NCBI GenBank assembly: GCA_015680685.1
Contig: MNCI01004872.1
Location: 607,853-671,852 of the forward strand
DNA from: Gnetum montanum
Lineage: Eukaryota > Streptophyta > Gnetopsida > Gnetales > Gnetaceae
Length of the DNA stretch: 64,000 nucleotides
Direction of reading: 5' to 3'
In this document: piece by piece, positions 57,601-59,939 of the stretch
How the letters are laid out: each line of letters begins with the position of its first letter
Numbering within the stretch: position 1 is the stretch's first letter
Notes under the pieces: model-generated
Database searches by the model: none
Seen by the model: only the letters and a program-made list of their open reading frames with translations
What the model was told of the DNA's origin: nothing
Program-made: the position numbers and the translations under genes

Positions 57601-58455
57601 ATGTAATCCTATTTCTTACATCCTTATCAATTTCACCATTTTAATGAGGAATTGATCTTAAGTTGTGGAACTGTTTGCAGTGAGATTGTTACGTCTATTC
57701 CATCACTATTTATACTTTTATTGAAATTACAGTCCATGTATTTTGTCTTTTATACTAACAAGTCTCATGATGCGAAAACCTGAATTACATCAAGCAAACC
57801 AAGCTTAGGCTGACGTAGAGCATGCCCATCTTGTAGATAGAATATAATAAAAATAATCATTGGAGTTTTTTTTTTAGATATCAAACCTTATGATTATATG
57901 CTAACATTAGAGGCACACTGAATGCTCCCTAGAAAGTGTTTATGATACCAAAGTTCCCAAATTGCTGCCCTCCTCTCGTTCATCTTTATTTTCTGGGTTT
58001 TAATAAGGCCCGGCAAAAAGCAACTTAAAATTTCATACCCTATTATAAAGTTTACAACTGACATCTTAAAACCTCCTTTTTAAAGCTTTAGATTATGATG
58101 AAATATACAACGCTCTTTATTTTGATCGTTTCTGAAGTATTTTGTTTTGATACTCAAAAAGAGAAAAATGAGAAAGAAGTTTATGACACCAATATCTCAT
58201 GACATTCTTATGTTACAGTAAGTTTTCAATGTCATAGTCTATATTTTATATTTTAAATGTATGATTGAATAAGTTATTTTGACTGGAATCTTGATAAGTT
58301 TATTGCAGATAGGTTCTGGCTTTGCAATTGCAGAAGCTGATCCAGCAACAAAAACGGTAACTGTTAATAAATTGTTTAATGATTGCAAGGAGTATGTCAC
58401 TTCTAAATGTGATGGGGAGAAGTTGGACCAAGAAACCATAGCGAACCTCTGCAAG
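1270..58455 (+). CDS. RAB3GAP1: Rab3 GTPase-activating protein catalytic subunit, exons 1-15 (3' end outside window)
   Basis: Fifteen exons were found by reading frame, splice sites and family motifs. Together they total 1908 bases, exactly 636 codons, with phases agreeing at every junction. In this family the catalytic subunit works with a non-catalytic RAB3GAP2 partner; the animal complex acts on Rab3 GTPases and is a Rab18 exchange factor, with roles in membrane traffic and autophagy. Diagnostic stretches are the N-terminal SAAAKAEKV, LHQQLQVINCCIARRK in exon 9, the catalytic-region signature LEDFVRWHSPPDW in exon 12 and WESAKPIPVAKQ in exon 13. The human catalytic arginine maps to this general region; I cannot verify its numbering. 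Introns of about 10.7, 18.2, 10.4 and 11.9 kb are filled with transposons. The C-terminal exons expected in the family were not found before 64000. Family call is firm; that the gene is functional is inferred from the intact frame. Confidence 0.93.
1919..1999 (+). CDS. RAB3GAP1: RAB3GAP1-like exon 2, with a GC donor
   Basis: Acceptor ATCACAG|CC. Encodes AFHSAAAKAEKVIADLKND, a conserved amphipathic N-terminal stretch of plant members. To join exon 3 in frame the exon must end in phase 1. The only fitting donor is G|GCATGT at 2000, a non-canonical GC-AG intron. The GT dinucleotides nearby (1951, 1986, 2004) all lead to stops in exon 3. Confidence 0.8.
2297..2379 (+). CDS. RAB3GAP1: RAB3GAP1-like exon 3
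   Basis: Acceptor TTTCTGTAG|AA, a low-complexity linker rich in Thr, Lys and Ser, and a strong donor T|GTAAGT at 2380. An alternative donor ATG|GTAATG at 2371 is also in frame and would drop three codons. Confidence 0.82.
3678..3765 (+). repeat. Candidate tRNA-derived SINE head
   Basis: CTAGAGCATTTGATCAAAAGG followed by GGTTCAGGATTCAATTTTA resembles a decayed tRNA gene with A-box-like and B-box-like parts. No A tail or target-site duplication was fixed. The flanks 2380-3845 otherwise hold no gene. Confidence 0.3.
3846..3893 (+). CDS. RAB3GAP1: RAB3GAP1-like exon 4 (16 codons)
   Basis: Acceptor TTGACAG|GAT and donor ATT|GTAAGT, phase 0 at both ends. Encodes the acidic DKGNDDDETKEINALI. Because it is a multiple of three it can be skipped without a frameshift. 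Confidence 0.8.
4235..4441 (+). CDS. RAB3GAP1: RAB3GAP1-like exon 5
   Basis: Acceptor TATTTCCAG|CGT and donor GAG|GTAAAT; 69 codons, phase 0 at both ends. It carries the hydrophilic Lys/Gln/Asn-rich region with DFWRRSFAINKQKKQN. It is followed by the first giant intron (10.65 kb), which holds LINE A. Confidence 0.85.
4946..6390. other. Intron 5 proximal part, no gene seen
   Basis: AT-rich intronic DNA (4442-6390) with short stop-bounded frames only. None resembles a known family. Nothing else is supported until the primer-site-like sequence at 6393. Confidence 0.5.
6391..6540 (-). mobile_element. Trace of an LTR element with an initiator-tRNA primer site
   Basis: On the minus strand 6393-6404 reads TAGTATCAGAGC, one base from the TGGTATCAGAGC primer-binding site used by many plant Copia and Gypsy elements (initiator Met tRNA). 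TGTGGAATATTGTGG right of it could be the LTR edge. LINE A begins at about 6540, so the element is interrupted or truncated. No gag or pol was recognised around it. Confidence 0.35.
6540..8203 (+). pseudogene. LINE A ORF1 remnant (DUF4283 plus zinc knuckle)
   Basis: Decayed gag-like ORF of a plant L1 LINE. Gly/Val-rich coding-like DNA and a poly-G run come first. At 7270-7440 LTHWCLGAHNDLDLF and a downstream ELWTPKFLKTL match the end of the DUF4283 domain also seen in LINE C and D. At 7640-7690 VCRKNNHSTKDC is a CCHC knuckle lacking its first cysteine. ORF1 proteins of this type bind element RNA. Many TAG stops break the frame. The left boundary near 6540 is approximate. Confidence 0.65.
6653..6685 (+). 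repeat. Run of 33 consecutive G
   Basis: An uninterrupted G33 tract sits inside the Gly-codon-rich start of LINE A. Opposite-strand frames here translate to poly-Pro and are artefacts. It could form a G-quadruplex. Length may be unreliable, since homopolymers of this size are hard to sequence. Confidence 0.9.
8207..9240 (+). pseudogene. LINE A ORF2 endonuclease domain remnant
   Basis: Starts MRILLWNCQEQGNPYK at an ATG equivalent to those of the other LINE copies. It goes on through GGLAVLSKH and ends with the DCVMSRIDRVWVS block and FDHRPLIC, which are typical APE-type endonuclease motifs of L1 elements. In-frame TAG codons replace the Gln of LQETK (8309-8311) and GDFNQ (8599-8601), both CAG in LINE D. 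The protein cannot be made intact. Confidence 0.82.
9460..10640 (+). pseudogene. LINE A ORF2 reverse transcriptase remnant
   Basis: Recognisable blocks in order: GLDGWLVEFFVEFF, LKLDIAKAYDTV (9857-9895), LWGLSSSHKGLCQGDPLSP (10009-10065), and YVDN (about 10170-10190) where an active element would have F/YADD. RT in LINEs copies the element RNA at a nicked target. Frame is lost at several points and the catalytic Asp pair is altered, so this copy is dead. Confidence 0.85.
11020..11200 (+). pseudogene. LINE A zf-RVT zinc-binding domain
   Basis: KIKMLWLLHNQAIST is followed by CCPLCNAFDVETQIHIFFSC, the C-x2-C-x(n)-H-x4-C pattern of the zf-RVT domain at the end of plant L1 ORF2. Confidence 0.82.
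11225..11690 (+). pseudogene. LINE A post-zf-RVT extension, N-terminal part
   Basis: After zf-RVT the element continues with a domain shared by LINE C, D, E and F. Here it shows LDLQDLSFF and then DNMTFSGVHISLIEAIVGC and GLQDVQ, aligning with MTFHGMRIDLTKEAIAHVLG and RGLQDIEAFF of LINE E. It ends abruptly at about 11690, where unrelated DNA begins. The function is unknown; a resemblance to the domain found in plant transposon proteins of Athila-type elements is my inference. Confidence 0.55.
11691..12885. other. Unidentified insert inside LINE A
   Basis: About 1.2 kb separates the extension domain of LINE A from its coiled-coil and J-domain part. The insert is less AT-rich and lacks LINE motifs. 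On the minus strand 12587-12862 is an open frame of 91 codons with FYEIYLNLPNKWKLKVR; I do not recognise it. It may be a captured or nested element. The boundaries are approximate. Confidence 0.4.
12980..13670 (+). pseudogene. LINE A coiled-coil and J-domain tail
   Basis: A Glu/Gln/Arg-rich coiled coil (13030-13450) contains segments such as EIKEQLQKEEERKERELEE. It is followed by NCPYVILVINKETLREYL, the helix I region of a J domain, then MHPC in place of the HPD motif at about 13551-13562, and MFQQAMGFV, matching FQEAMAFVD in other copies. About eleven TAG stops lie in the coiled coil, nearly all where neighbouring copies or heptad spacing suggest CAG (Gln). J domains bind and stimulate Hsp70; whether this one did is unknown. 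Confidence 0.65.
13680..14030 (+). other. LINE A 3' untranslated region
   Basis: A G/T-rich sequence with TGGTCAAGTTTTGGGGTTTG resembles the 3'UTR of the element at 17.5 kb. No terminal poly(A) was found, so the end is approximate. The interval 14030-15094 is AT-rich intron with nothing recognisable. Confidence 0.45.
15095..15198 (+). CDS. RAB3GAP1: RAB3GAP1-like exon 6
   Basis: Acceptor TTGTCATAG|ATA and donor GA|GTAAGA, phase 0 in and phase 2 out. Encodes a segment with SSSSILRRLASAIE, which runs smoothly into SANGFKTMNDLAL of exon 7 across an 18.2 kb intron. Confidence 0.88.
16243..16258 (+). repeat. Left target-site duplication of the twin-primed retroposon
   Basis: AATGGCTTAAGATATT. 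The partner at 17881-17896 is AATGGCTTAGGATATT, one mismatch in 16. Tandem-repeat copy 2 carries the same site without this insertion (about 19693-19712). Confidence 0.85.
16259..17260 (-). pseudogene. Inverted 5' segment of a J-domain LINE retroposon
   Basis: Read on the minus strand this holds LALPTLWQDAAEVVESFF, a LILALWHA block, coiled-coil sequence with WVEREEDFRRQLEEAMREE, and ends with GHCPYVVLDIGCN, the first strand and helix of the J domain. The sense part on the other side of the junction resumes just downstream in the J domain. That is the order expected if twin priming inverted the 5' part of one truncated LINE copy. Less damaged than LINE A; several frames stay open for 80-100 codons. 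Confidence 0.8.
17261..17880 (+). pseudogene. Sense 3' segment of the same retroposon, with poly(A)
   Basis: Begins in the J domain with RKHIRHKGCDLHLDGKG (HLD in place of HPD), continues after a frameshift with AIAFVDPEKHHDVLDAVHA, and then a G-rich 3'UTR with several G4-G7 runs. It ends in AATTTTCTC plus an A-rich tail (17862-17880). The right target-site duplication follows at 17881-17896. Confidence 0.82.
19461..19851. repeat. Tandem duplication, period 196 bases
   Basis: The stretch from CATTGAAAACCTT through GTGCAACTCAACCCC to GATGAATATATTATTATTA occurs twice, with the same anchor at 19481 and 19677. Copy 1 of the 1.6 kb repeat has only one such unit, so this duplication arose after the larger one. 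Confidence 0.82.
20126..20905 (+). pseudogene. 5'-truncated J-domain LINE retroposon
   Basis: Opens in the coiled coil (WLQEEQHKVELEWAEQEWW), then NARMWLEVGKCPYIIMNIN and TSW of the J domain, HLDRQG (HLD for HPD), and AVAFVDIERHRAMLEAQEQA. A short 3'UTR ends ATTCCCGACCTTTAC plus an A-rich tail (20901-20916). TAG stops again replace likely CAG codons. The insertion site differs from that of the copy at 16-17.9 kb. Confidence 0.78.
22043..23838 (-). mobile_element. LTR-like repeat, copy 1
   Basis: On the minus strand it starts TGTAATGCCACACATC (from 23838) and ends near TGTAGCACA at 22043, giving TG...CA termini. It aligns with 28578-30648, including the lines around CATAAGCCCA, GAGAGCAAAC and CTAGTAAAAATCATT. 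Non-coding, so most likely a long terminal repeat. The TATA region kept in copy 2 is deleted here. Confidence 0.55.
24137..24690 (-). repeat. LINE F 3'UTR with a compound minisatellite
   Basis: The left end is a T7 run with GAGAGAAGG, the family's 3' end in reverse. Inside, a unit anchored at CAAAAACCCCAAATGG recurs at 24274, 24361, 24479 and 24597, with spacings of 87, 118 and 118. The longer units contain a second 31-base copy of the ATGGATTCATGTCCATTCAC block. An ambiguous base N is at 24618. Confidence 0.85.
24761..25250 (-). pseudogene. LINE F J domain, C-terminal half duplicated
   Basis: Minus-strand LRKFIRTTSSKLHPNNARD (HPN at 25110-25118) is followed by QREKHKEF and FVGSEHYRDILEM, the J-domain helices II and III. 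The same 186-base segment is repeated in tandem (24761-24946 and 24947-25132), with a second HPN at 24924-24932. Confidence 0.72.
25250..25968 (-). pseudogene. LINE F coiled-coil region
   Basis: On the minus strand this is rich in Glu, Gln, Lys and Ala codons, with frameshifts. It lies between the extension domain and the J domain exactly as in LINE C and E. Plus-strand frames here give Leu/Ser-rich shadows. Confidence 0.55.
25969..26660 (-). pseudogene. LINE F zf-RVT end and extension domain
   Basis: The minus strand shows SWDDLIPLLVGNPNLANNAF, then CIKLTEATIAKYLSVQAKGE and VVLPIECGLQNVKGFF. It matches LINE E (IDLTKEAIAHVLGVQVGR, VVLPMRRGLQDIEAFF) and LINE C almost block for block. This is one of the best preserved copies of the unknown domain. 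The upstream stretch to 26660 holds the decayed zf-RVT. Confidence 0.68.
26900..28008 (-). pseudogene. LINE F reverse transcriptase remnant (5'-truncated)
   Basis: Minus strand: VLVPKVQNPIHPTHFRSI near 28000, then PFSPYLFIITMDIINQY and NHYMDDMILVTRAIVPQA with an intact YMDD active site (about 27475-27490), and further IHHFIWSRGKGGHQLHLVCW and KLAWPKMARSLG. The element starts in the middle of RT at about 28008, so endonuclease and ORF1 are absent. Several stops and shifts break it. Confidence 0.82.
28007..28074. repeat. 23-base direct repeat at the LINE F 5' junction
   Basis: ATCTAGCTATGATCTTATAA plus TGA occurs at 28007-28029 and 28052-28074, separated by 22 bases that resemble 22021-22042. 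It marks a small rearrangement at the truncated 5' end of LINE F. Confidence 0.75.
30306..30325 (+). repeat. Poly-G run ending in an ambiguous base
   Basis: GGGC followed by about 18 G and an N at 30325. A C7 run lies just upstream (30283-30289). The N shows that the assembler could not resolve the tract. Confidence 0.85.
30400..30482 (-). repeat. Candidate tRNA-derived SINE head
   Basis: On the minus strand TATTAGCCTAGTGATAAGAG resembles a tRNA D-arm/A box, and AAGTTCAATTCTAC, 30 bases on, a B box. This is the arrangement of tRNA-like SINE promoters. No functional tRNA can be folded with confidence. It is nested in LTR-like copy 2. Confidence 0.42.
30695..31532 (-). mobile_element. Solo LTR with ATAAA target-site duplication
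   Basis: The plus strand reads TGGTGTGGAC...GCTCTCATCA, so ends are TG...CA, with ATAAA on both sides (30690-30694 and 31533-31537). In the minus orientation an array of AGACATCTT-type motifs (31100-31385) lies upstream of a TATA box ATATAAATAG (31011-31020), and an AATAAA signal follows (30782-30787). This is the U3-R-U5 order of an LTR. Related to the plus-strand LTR at 55.6-56.3 kb; the two share the exact 20-base stretch at 30775-30794 and 56173-56192. Confidence 0.75.
31440..32013. repeat. Tandem duplication, period about 297 bases
   Basis: AGACAAACACACAAACATTA and its surroundings start at 31461 and again at 31758. The copies run to about 31711 and 32013. The unit spans the right end of the solo LTR plus flanking DNA, so it was duplicated after that insertion. 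The rest of the intron, 32014-33366, shows nothing recognisable. Confidence 0.82.
33367..33560 (+). CDS. RAB3GAP1: RAB3GAP1-like exon 7
   Basis: Acceptor GTTTCACAG|GAG and donor GCAG|GTAAGG. Encodes FSAMRILSLRDKDEKF and HEEDEALLSYLFDAG, matching the conserved N-terminal half of plant members. An in-frame Met-rich ORF extends upstream but precedes the acceptor and is intronic. Confidence 0.92.
33637..33827 (+). CDS. RAB3GAP1: RAB3GAP1-like exon 8
   Basis: Acceptor CGTATCAG|AT; a second acceptor GTTGCAG|AT twelve bases downstream (exon start 33649) is in the same phase and would remove four codons. Encodes the conserved HGAPPWSFVPRLAEIIGSFK and ends in phase 0 at GGAAAG|GTAACA. It is followed by a 10.4 kb intron holding LINE fragments G and C and an RTE element. 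Confidence 0.9.
33898..34861. repeat. Direct repeats of about 85 bases flanking LINE fragment G
   Basis: 33898-33982 and 34774-34861 align (roughly 70 percent by eye), sharing TTAA-ACAT, GTCAA, GTGAT, and GGAACT-TTATTT. They bracket the LINE fragment almost exactly. Confidence 0.6.
33983..34772 (-). pseudogene. LINE fragment G: coiled coil, J domain and 3' end
   Basis: Minus strand from 34740: MTRATLIDDL, EEMQQEDKQRVGQERLELLA and KKQERKEAEQLHRQ (coiled coil), then CPFVILNINTDATW, IRRSFAKLHPDNKGDANKC with an intact HPD (34417-34425), and AFKEF, TFMDCEHHQKVLQNIHS. A 3'UTR leads to GAATTTTTCCGG and a T-rich run at 33981-33990 (poly(A) in reverse). It gives the clearest full J-domain layout in the window: helix I, HPD loop, helices II and III. 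Two adjacent TAG codons break it after KEF. Confidence 0.82.
35340..37165 (-). pseudogene. RTE-clade LINE reverse transcriptase remnant
   Basis: A different LINE lineage. Minus strand: KNGKATGPDGIPIDVWKS (36750-36810), VLIYKNKGDIHNYGN, SKNQFGFMPR, MIYIDLEKAYERVP (about 36400), later CVLRWMLSVTKQEYINN and GVAP, and the terminal WHRRTHIANP near 35380. These are the RT blocks and conserved tail of plant RTE elements. Both ends of the coding region are damaged, and the 5' endonuclease is missing or unrecognisable. LINE C ends immediately to its right at 37188. Confidence 0.82.
37188..37640 (-). other. LINE C 3'UTR and poly(A) end
   Basis: The plus strand shows T11 then GGAAAAATTTTCGGGAATG (37190-37219), the reverse of the family 3' end. 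It is about 450 bases long and ends where the J-domain frame stops. Confidence 0.72.
37640..38340 (-). pseudogene. LINE C coiled coil and J domain
   Basis: Minus strand: LRLETQLASAREAAALAAWA, then AKWEAQEEIFKHQMHKLQMR (coiled coil), SLRISRDASWLVLHRHIRL, LHPDGKGSAVEQDRKA with an intact HPD (37720-37728), and AFKNFQEAMAFVFMKEFH. The order and spacing fit a J domain of about 60-65 residues at the very C terminus of the element's coding region. Scattered TAG stops. Confidence 0.8.
38412..39030 (-). pseudogene. LINE C extension domain between zf-RVT and coiled coil
   Basis: An open frame 39021-38647 reads WEEALTTMGATLMFKPSWER, LLSKLVGYSTLLDDEFF, VKMDLTENTLARALGVPATK and KILPITRG. A second frame (38615-38412) adds LPKFWQTMANLVEQYF, MLQGMHFTFLQCLQMDRQVN and EFFMASLRHTKQAG. 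This is the best view of the unknown domain, roughly 200 residues. It resembles the domain found in plant transposon proteins (GV.VDLT.EAIA..LGVP), but I cannot confirm homology. Confidence 0.68.
39050..39320 (-). pseudogene. LINE C zf-RVT domain
   Basis: Minus strand GRLPEKLKTFLWLVNHGALS followed by MCPTCKRSMEMWEHFTFC, the Cys-Cys-His-Cys pattern of zf-RVT. Confidence 0.8.
39600..40850 (-). pseudogene. LINE C reverse transcriptase
   Basis: Minus strand blocks in order: ALGLDGWPIEFFKEYTDVLG, INCSQVVLLPKVACP, FRPIGVCNTLLRLFTKMLVR, KLDITKAYDTVSWEVL (40350-40310), LWGFSSPGRGL, LLPYLFILLMETL, HYADNTIIFAQVLV (YADN at the YADD position), GRILLASMVLLS. Several frameshifts and TAG stops; otherwise well preserved. 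Confidence 0.87.
41000..42049 (-). pseudogene. LINE C endonuclease domain
   Basis: The start ATG at 42047-42049 is followed by KIMK*NCKGQGTPYK, with TAG where LINE E has a Trp. Then come MWGGLAILSKFRLQP, WVVMGDFNQRIYPWEKIG (about 41660) and LVDLEIT. The frame continues through the EN-RT linker to 41018. APE-type L1 endonuclease. Confidence 0.83.
42060..43160 (-). pseudogene. LINE C ORF1 (DUF4283 and CCHC zinc knuckle)
   Basis: Minus strand: IPSIFCNIEDWDHVFLRVF, FSHTPI*IRISIVPWEVW (DUF4283 end), MERMGFACFCVWRSLSQKD, and CQHCGKAGHTTVNC (42620-42580), a perfect CCHC knuckle. A Pro/Ser-rich tail follows. The open 172-codon frame 42772-42254 is the longest uninterrupted LINE frame in the window. 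The 5' border near 43160 is approximate; 43160-44264 is featureless intron. Confidence 0.82.
44265..44630 (+). CDS. RAB3GAP1: RAB3GAP1-like exon 9 (largest exon)
   Basis: Acceptor GATTTCAG|CTA, donor CCCAG|GTACAA, 122 codons, phase 0 at both ends. It contains LHQQLQVINCCIARRKRR, the best-conserved block of the family, then a variable Ser/Asp/Glu stretch and LYAKLKTGEIVQRHGVL. No internal stop was seen. Confidence 0.95.
44745..44809 (+). CDS. RAB3GAP1: RAB3GAP1-like exon 10
   Basis: Acceptor ACAACAG|GAG and donor GCAG|GTAACT. Encodes EGPILTEDLLRETEEMIVRI, the conserved stretch in which the family opens its catalytic half. Confidence 0.93.
45105..45153 (+). CDS. RAB3GAP1: RAB3GAP1-like exon 11
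   Basis: Acceptor TTTCTCAG|TGA and donor AAG|GTAAAC. Encodes DGAGFSQLFSDMQAFK, which leads directly into the DFVRW signature exon. A LINE 3'UTR fragment lies right behind it in the intron. Confidence 0.93.
45181..45490 (-). mobile_element. LINE 3'UTR fragment
   Basis: In reverse it ends CCCGAACTGTTTTCAAAC plus an A run (45181-45188), like the 3' ends of the J-domain LINE copies. It also carries their G-rich run (45340-45361 in reverse: G6, G6, G7). No coding part remains. It sits inside the small intron between exons 11 and 12. Confidence 0.65.
45552..45711 (+). CDS. RAB3GAP1: RAB3GAP1-like exon 12 (catalytic signature)
   Basis: Acceptor TATTTCTAG|GCT, donor GAAG|GTATAT. Encodes ANPGCILEDFVRWHSPPDW; the animal protein has DFVRWYSPRD at the same place. 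A variable Ser-rich linker and RGHLSRRMQSEG follow. Confidence 0.95.
46214..46298 (+). CDS. RAB3GAP1: RAB3GAP1-like exon 13
   Basis: Acceptor CTTCCAG|GA, donor GCAGG|GTATGT. Encodes NLWREFWESAKPIPVAKQ and PIFDEDLAG, matching the W..WE.AKPIPA..Q..LF block shared with the animal protein. Confidence 0.95.
46382..46451 (+). CDS. RAB3GAP1: RAB3GAP1-like exon 14
   Basis: Acceptor TTCTTGCAG|TGA, donor ATG|GTAAGA. Encodes ECALKHLEDISPSSFFMQLF, equivalent to the family's helical block after the FD motif. The following intron is 11.9 kb. Confidence 0.93.
46755..46870 (+). repeat. Candidate tRNA-derived SINE head
   Basis: TTGGTTAGCTACTGTGTTTTAA resembles an A-box region, and CGAGTTCAATTTTA (46849-46862), about 50 bases on, a B box. 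A loosely similar stretch follows at 46980-47060. No clear tail. Confidence 0.33.
48254..48400. repeat. Perfect triple tandem repeat of 49 bases
   Basis: The unit starting ATAACCCATACTCCCATAAA occurs three times without a mismatch (48254-48302, 48303-48351, 48352-48400). The block right of it, CATATAAAATTCTGAACTAA, recurs at about 48537. Identity of the units implies recent expansion or an assembly effect. Confidence 0.93.
48890..48926. repeat. Hairpin with TATA boxes on both arms
   Basis: AAGTATAAAT (48890-48899) and ATTTATACTT (48917-48926) are exact inverted repeats. Between them AGGGGT/ACCCCT forms an inner stem. A TATA motif can be read on each strand. Confidence 0.8.
49622..49770 (-). 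repeat. Candidate tRNA-derived SINE
   Basis: On the minus strand GAGTGATGGTAAAGTGCTTG and CTTCTCAAGTTATAAGACC, then CCTAGGATCAAGC, look like a decayed tRNA with A and B boxes. The intron 49770-51630 beyond holds no recognisable gene. Confidence 0.4.
51640..52870 (+). pseudogene. LINE D ORF1 remnant (DUF4283)
   Basis: At 52040-52130 EDRDMVLQGGPWFYSARGLT, then LTPW, matches the GPWFF...L.L..W core of DUF4283 in plant L1 ORF1 proteins. It is followed by a decayed FRIPWEMWSLDFLRRIVGFF. No intact zinc knuckle was found; the C-terminal part from 52400 is frameshifted. The 5' border near 51630 is approximate. Confidence 0.7.
52878..53530 (+). pseudogene. LINE D endonuclease domain
   Basis: MKLLSWNCRGRVQPIK at 52878, FRKPNY from LQETK (CAG intact at 52979-52981), GGLAILAHFEILVVDSSQW, IVGDFNQWLHSWEKSG (CAG intact at 53266-53268), then LVDLETENCQFTWSNRQKG and DCVLSRIDRVCISS. 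APE-type endonuclease. Two or three frameshifts separate the pieces. Confidence 0.83.
54000..54770 (+). pseudogene. LINE D reverse transcriptase, catalytic half deleted
   Basis: MPGGKAPGPNGWNFLI, INCSRIICIPK, SKMLVRRLVPIMPRL, LKLDITKAYDTVSWEALTAI (54569-54628) and VAFSFNVGFGDF are present. The sequence then jumps directly to post-RT sequence: no GxxQGD or YADD block exists between 54730 and 54980. An internal deletion has removed the palm's second half. Confidence 0.8.
54970..55620 (+). pseudogene. LINE D zf-RVT and extension domain
   Basis: MKVFLWLLESNALPIWVNLR and CGNEPETVLHFSF (zf-RVT) precede an open frame 55293-55532 with ARAWEEIMAAMGVTPTYEFD and DHVLPRLVGDLALPYDAFLP, aligning with LINE C and E. 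It ends near 55620 at a LTR, so the coiled coil and J domain are lost. Confidence 0.75.
55630..56330 (+). mobile_element. LTR related to the 30.7-31.5 kb solo LTR
   Basis: About six GATGTC/GACATC motifs (55670-55810) precede TATAAA (55877-55882) and GGCATCAAGG. An AATAAA signal (56180-56185) lies in a 20-base stretch identical to the solo LTR, and CAATTG and TCAAATTGGG follow. U3, TATA, R and poly(A) order is clear. Terminal bases and target-site duplication were not fixed. It truncates LINE D. Confidence 0.62.
56423..56451. repeat. Poly-T to poly-A inverted repeat
   Basis: About 14 T, then G, then about 14 A: a near-perfect hairpin sequence. It may record two retroposon tails meeting head to head, or simple slippage. 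56330-56420 and 56455-56820 hold nothing else recognisable. Confidence 0.85.
56825..57240 (+). pseudogene. J-domain LINE retroposon H1 (5'-truncated)
   Basis: An open frame (56757-57005) reads WLLSGRCPYILMGINKEASW and ELRRHIQLVVAKSHHDKTKD, then FLEF*VMNFVTS. It is a full-length J domain with HHD in place of HPD (about 56929-56937). A 3'UTR-like G/T-rich stretch follows but no poly(A). Confidence 0.72.
57243..57580 (-). pseudogene. J-domain retroposon H2, inverted segment and short sense tail
   Basis: Minus strand: GDIRRTLARFHPDAGDSLAD with an intact HPD (57401-57409), then QAANFMDTEDHCNTLDLLHE. After about 57520 the plus strand gives TTATTCAGATTCCTTTTAGC and a run of 10 A, the family 3' end in sense orientation. 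It is markedly more GC-rich than the other copies. The opposed orientation suggests a second twin-priming product. Confidence 0.65.
57581..58308. other. Intron 14 distal part, no gene seen
   Basis: AT-rich intronic DNA without open frames, repeats or RNA genes that I can support. The same applies to 58456-58850 after exon 15. Confidence 0.5.
58309..58455 (+). CDS. RAB3GAP1: RAB3GAP1-like exon 15 (last visible)
   Basis: Acceptor TATTGCAG|ATA, donor AAG|GTAACT, 49 codons, phase 0. Encodes IGSGFAIAEADPATKTVTVN and then a Cys-containing helix to ANLCK. No later exon was recognised before 64000, so at least one more giant intron with LINE E follows. Confidence 0.9.
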
Positions 58456-58949
58456 GTAACTTTGATTTTTCGTCGTAAACATGCTACAAAGACGAGATAA
58501 TATACATGACAGATTGTGGCAAAGGCTGAAGAGAGTGATTTAATGTATATTTCATAATGGCAGTTTCTGTCCAATTCTTGATGATTTATATTCATTCAAT
58601 ATTACCTGTCAGCAACCTGTTTGAAAAGATTCACATCTTACACTCCAAAGCTGCCACATTACTGTAGGAAATAACAAAGCGCACACTTTTATTTTGTCCT
58701 CAGATAATTTGTTGATATTCCACATTTGTGTTGCCAAAGACAAGGAAAATAGACCAGAAAAAATGATAGTATGCAAGGGAAAACATAGAGATAGAATTAT
58801 CGAAAAATCTTAAATATACATGGGCTAAAATTATACACTCCCATTGTTACCAATCCCTAGTTGAGACATGGACCAAGCTTAAACTACATGGGCTAAAATG
58901 AACAACCACAAAATAACCAAAAGATCATAGGAAAGAATTGAACAAAACA

Positions 58950-59700
58950 ACAACCAAAAGGACAACCACACCCTTAGATATGTTGAGGCAGCTGTGAGCA
59001 TGTACACATGGGCCATAGCCATGAGTGAATGTCATCAAGCATGTTGCGGTGCTCCTCGGTATCTACGAAAGCCATAGCCTACTGAAAATTTTTAAAGGCC
59101 TATGCCTTCTGCACGCACACAACCGCATCACCCCTTCCATCAGGATGTAACTTAGCGAAGGTTCGCTTGATGAACCACCTGAGACAATGATAAATGGTTA
59201 ATGTTCATTATAATATAGGGGCATTTCACCTTATGTAGCCAGGTAGTCACATTATGTTCATGCGCGTGGTCTTGCTATCGTTGAAGTTGCTCATCCTCCA
59301 AGCACTCGTTTTCTCATTGCATCTCTTCCACTTGCTCCTGTGCATGTTGTTCAAGCTCTTCCTGCTGGATTTTGGCCTTGAGCTACCTATGGAGCTCATC
59401 CTCCAAGGTGGCCCTGGTTGCCACATCCTCCATTTCTTTTTGCCTCAAAATATCCTTAATCATATCTTGGTGTCACATCTCCACCTATAGCAGTTGGCGT
59501 TGAAAGGCCTCCTCCTGTGCTTGCCACTTAGCTTCCCAAGTTTCCTACTCCTCATTACGCACCCTTAAGGTAGCCTCGTCCATGGCTCTCTTAAGCACCC
59601 ATGGGTGGTACTCCTACTCCAACCACTCAGCCTCCCCCTTATCACCCTCAGCTTGAGGCTAAAGTAGCGCATGCTATCATTGGCTGGGTGAAATAGCTTG
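58950..59700 (-). pseudogene. LINE E coiled coil and J domain
   Basis: Minus strand: a Glu/Gln/Arg-rich region (59700-59240, frameshifted), then FIKRTFAKLHPDGRGDAVV with an intact HPD (59139-59147), AFKNFQ*AMAFVDTEEHRNM. It matches LINE C over the whole J-domain C-terminal half. No poly(A) was found at the 3' side (about 58850). Confidence 0.76.
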
Positions 59701-59939
59701 TCCCTCATCAACTTGGTCACTGGCCAGCATCATCCCCAATGGTCTATCTTGAGGCCGCCCAACTGTAGCATCCTCCCCTTGCTGCCTACAAACATATATC
59801 GAGCTGTAGGACCCCACCTACACATGCAGCATAGGCTTGGGCCGCACAACCCACCACAACACAAGAATAACCCCCGAGTGCCACCCCGACTACTTTCACC
59901 GCAATGAAGCCAAGAAAAATTTAAGCACATTGATCGGTT

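Noticed and set aside
58513-58560. Possible additional host exon after 58455 (IVAKAEESDLMYIS)
   Set aside because: An acceptor-like GACAG exists, but the frame stops within fifteen codons and no donor is found; no family match.
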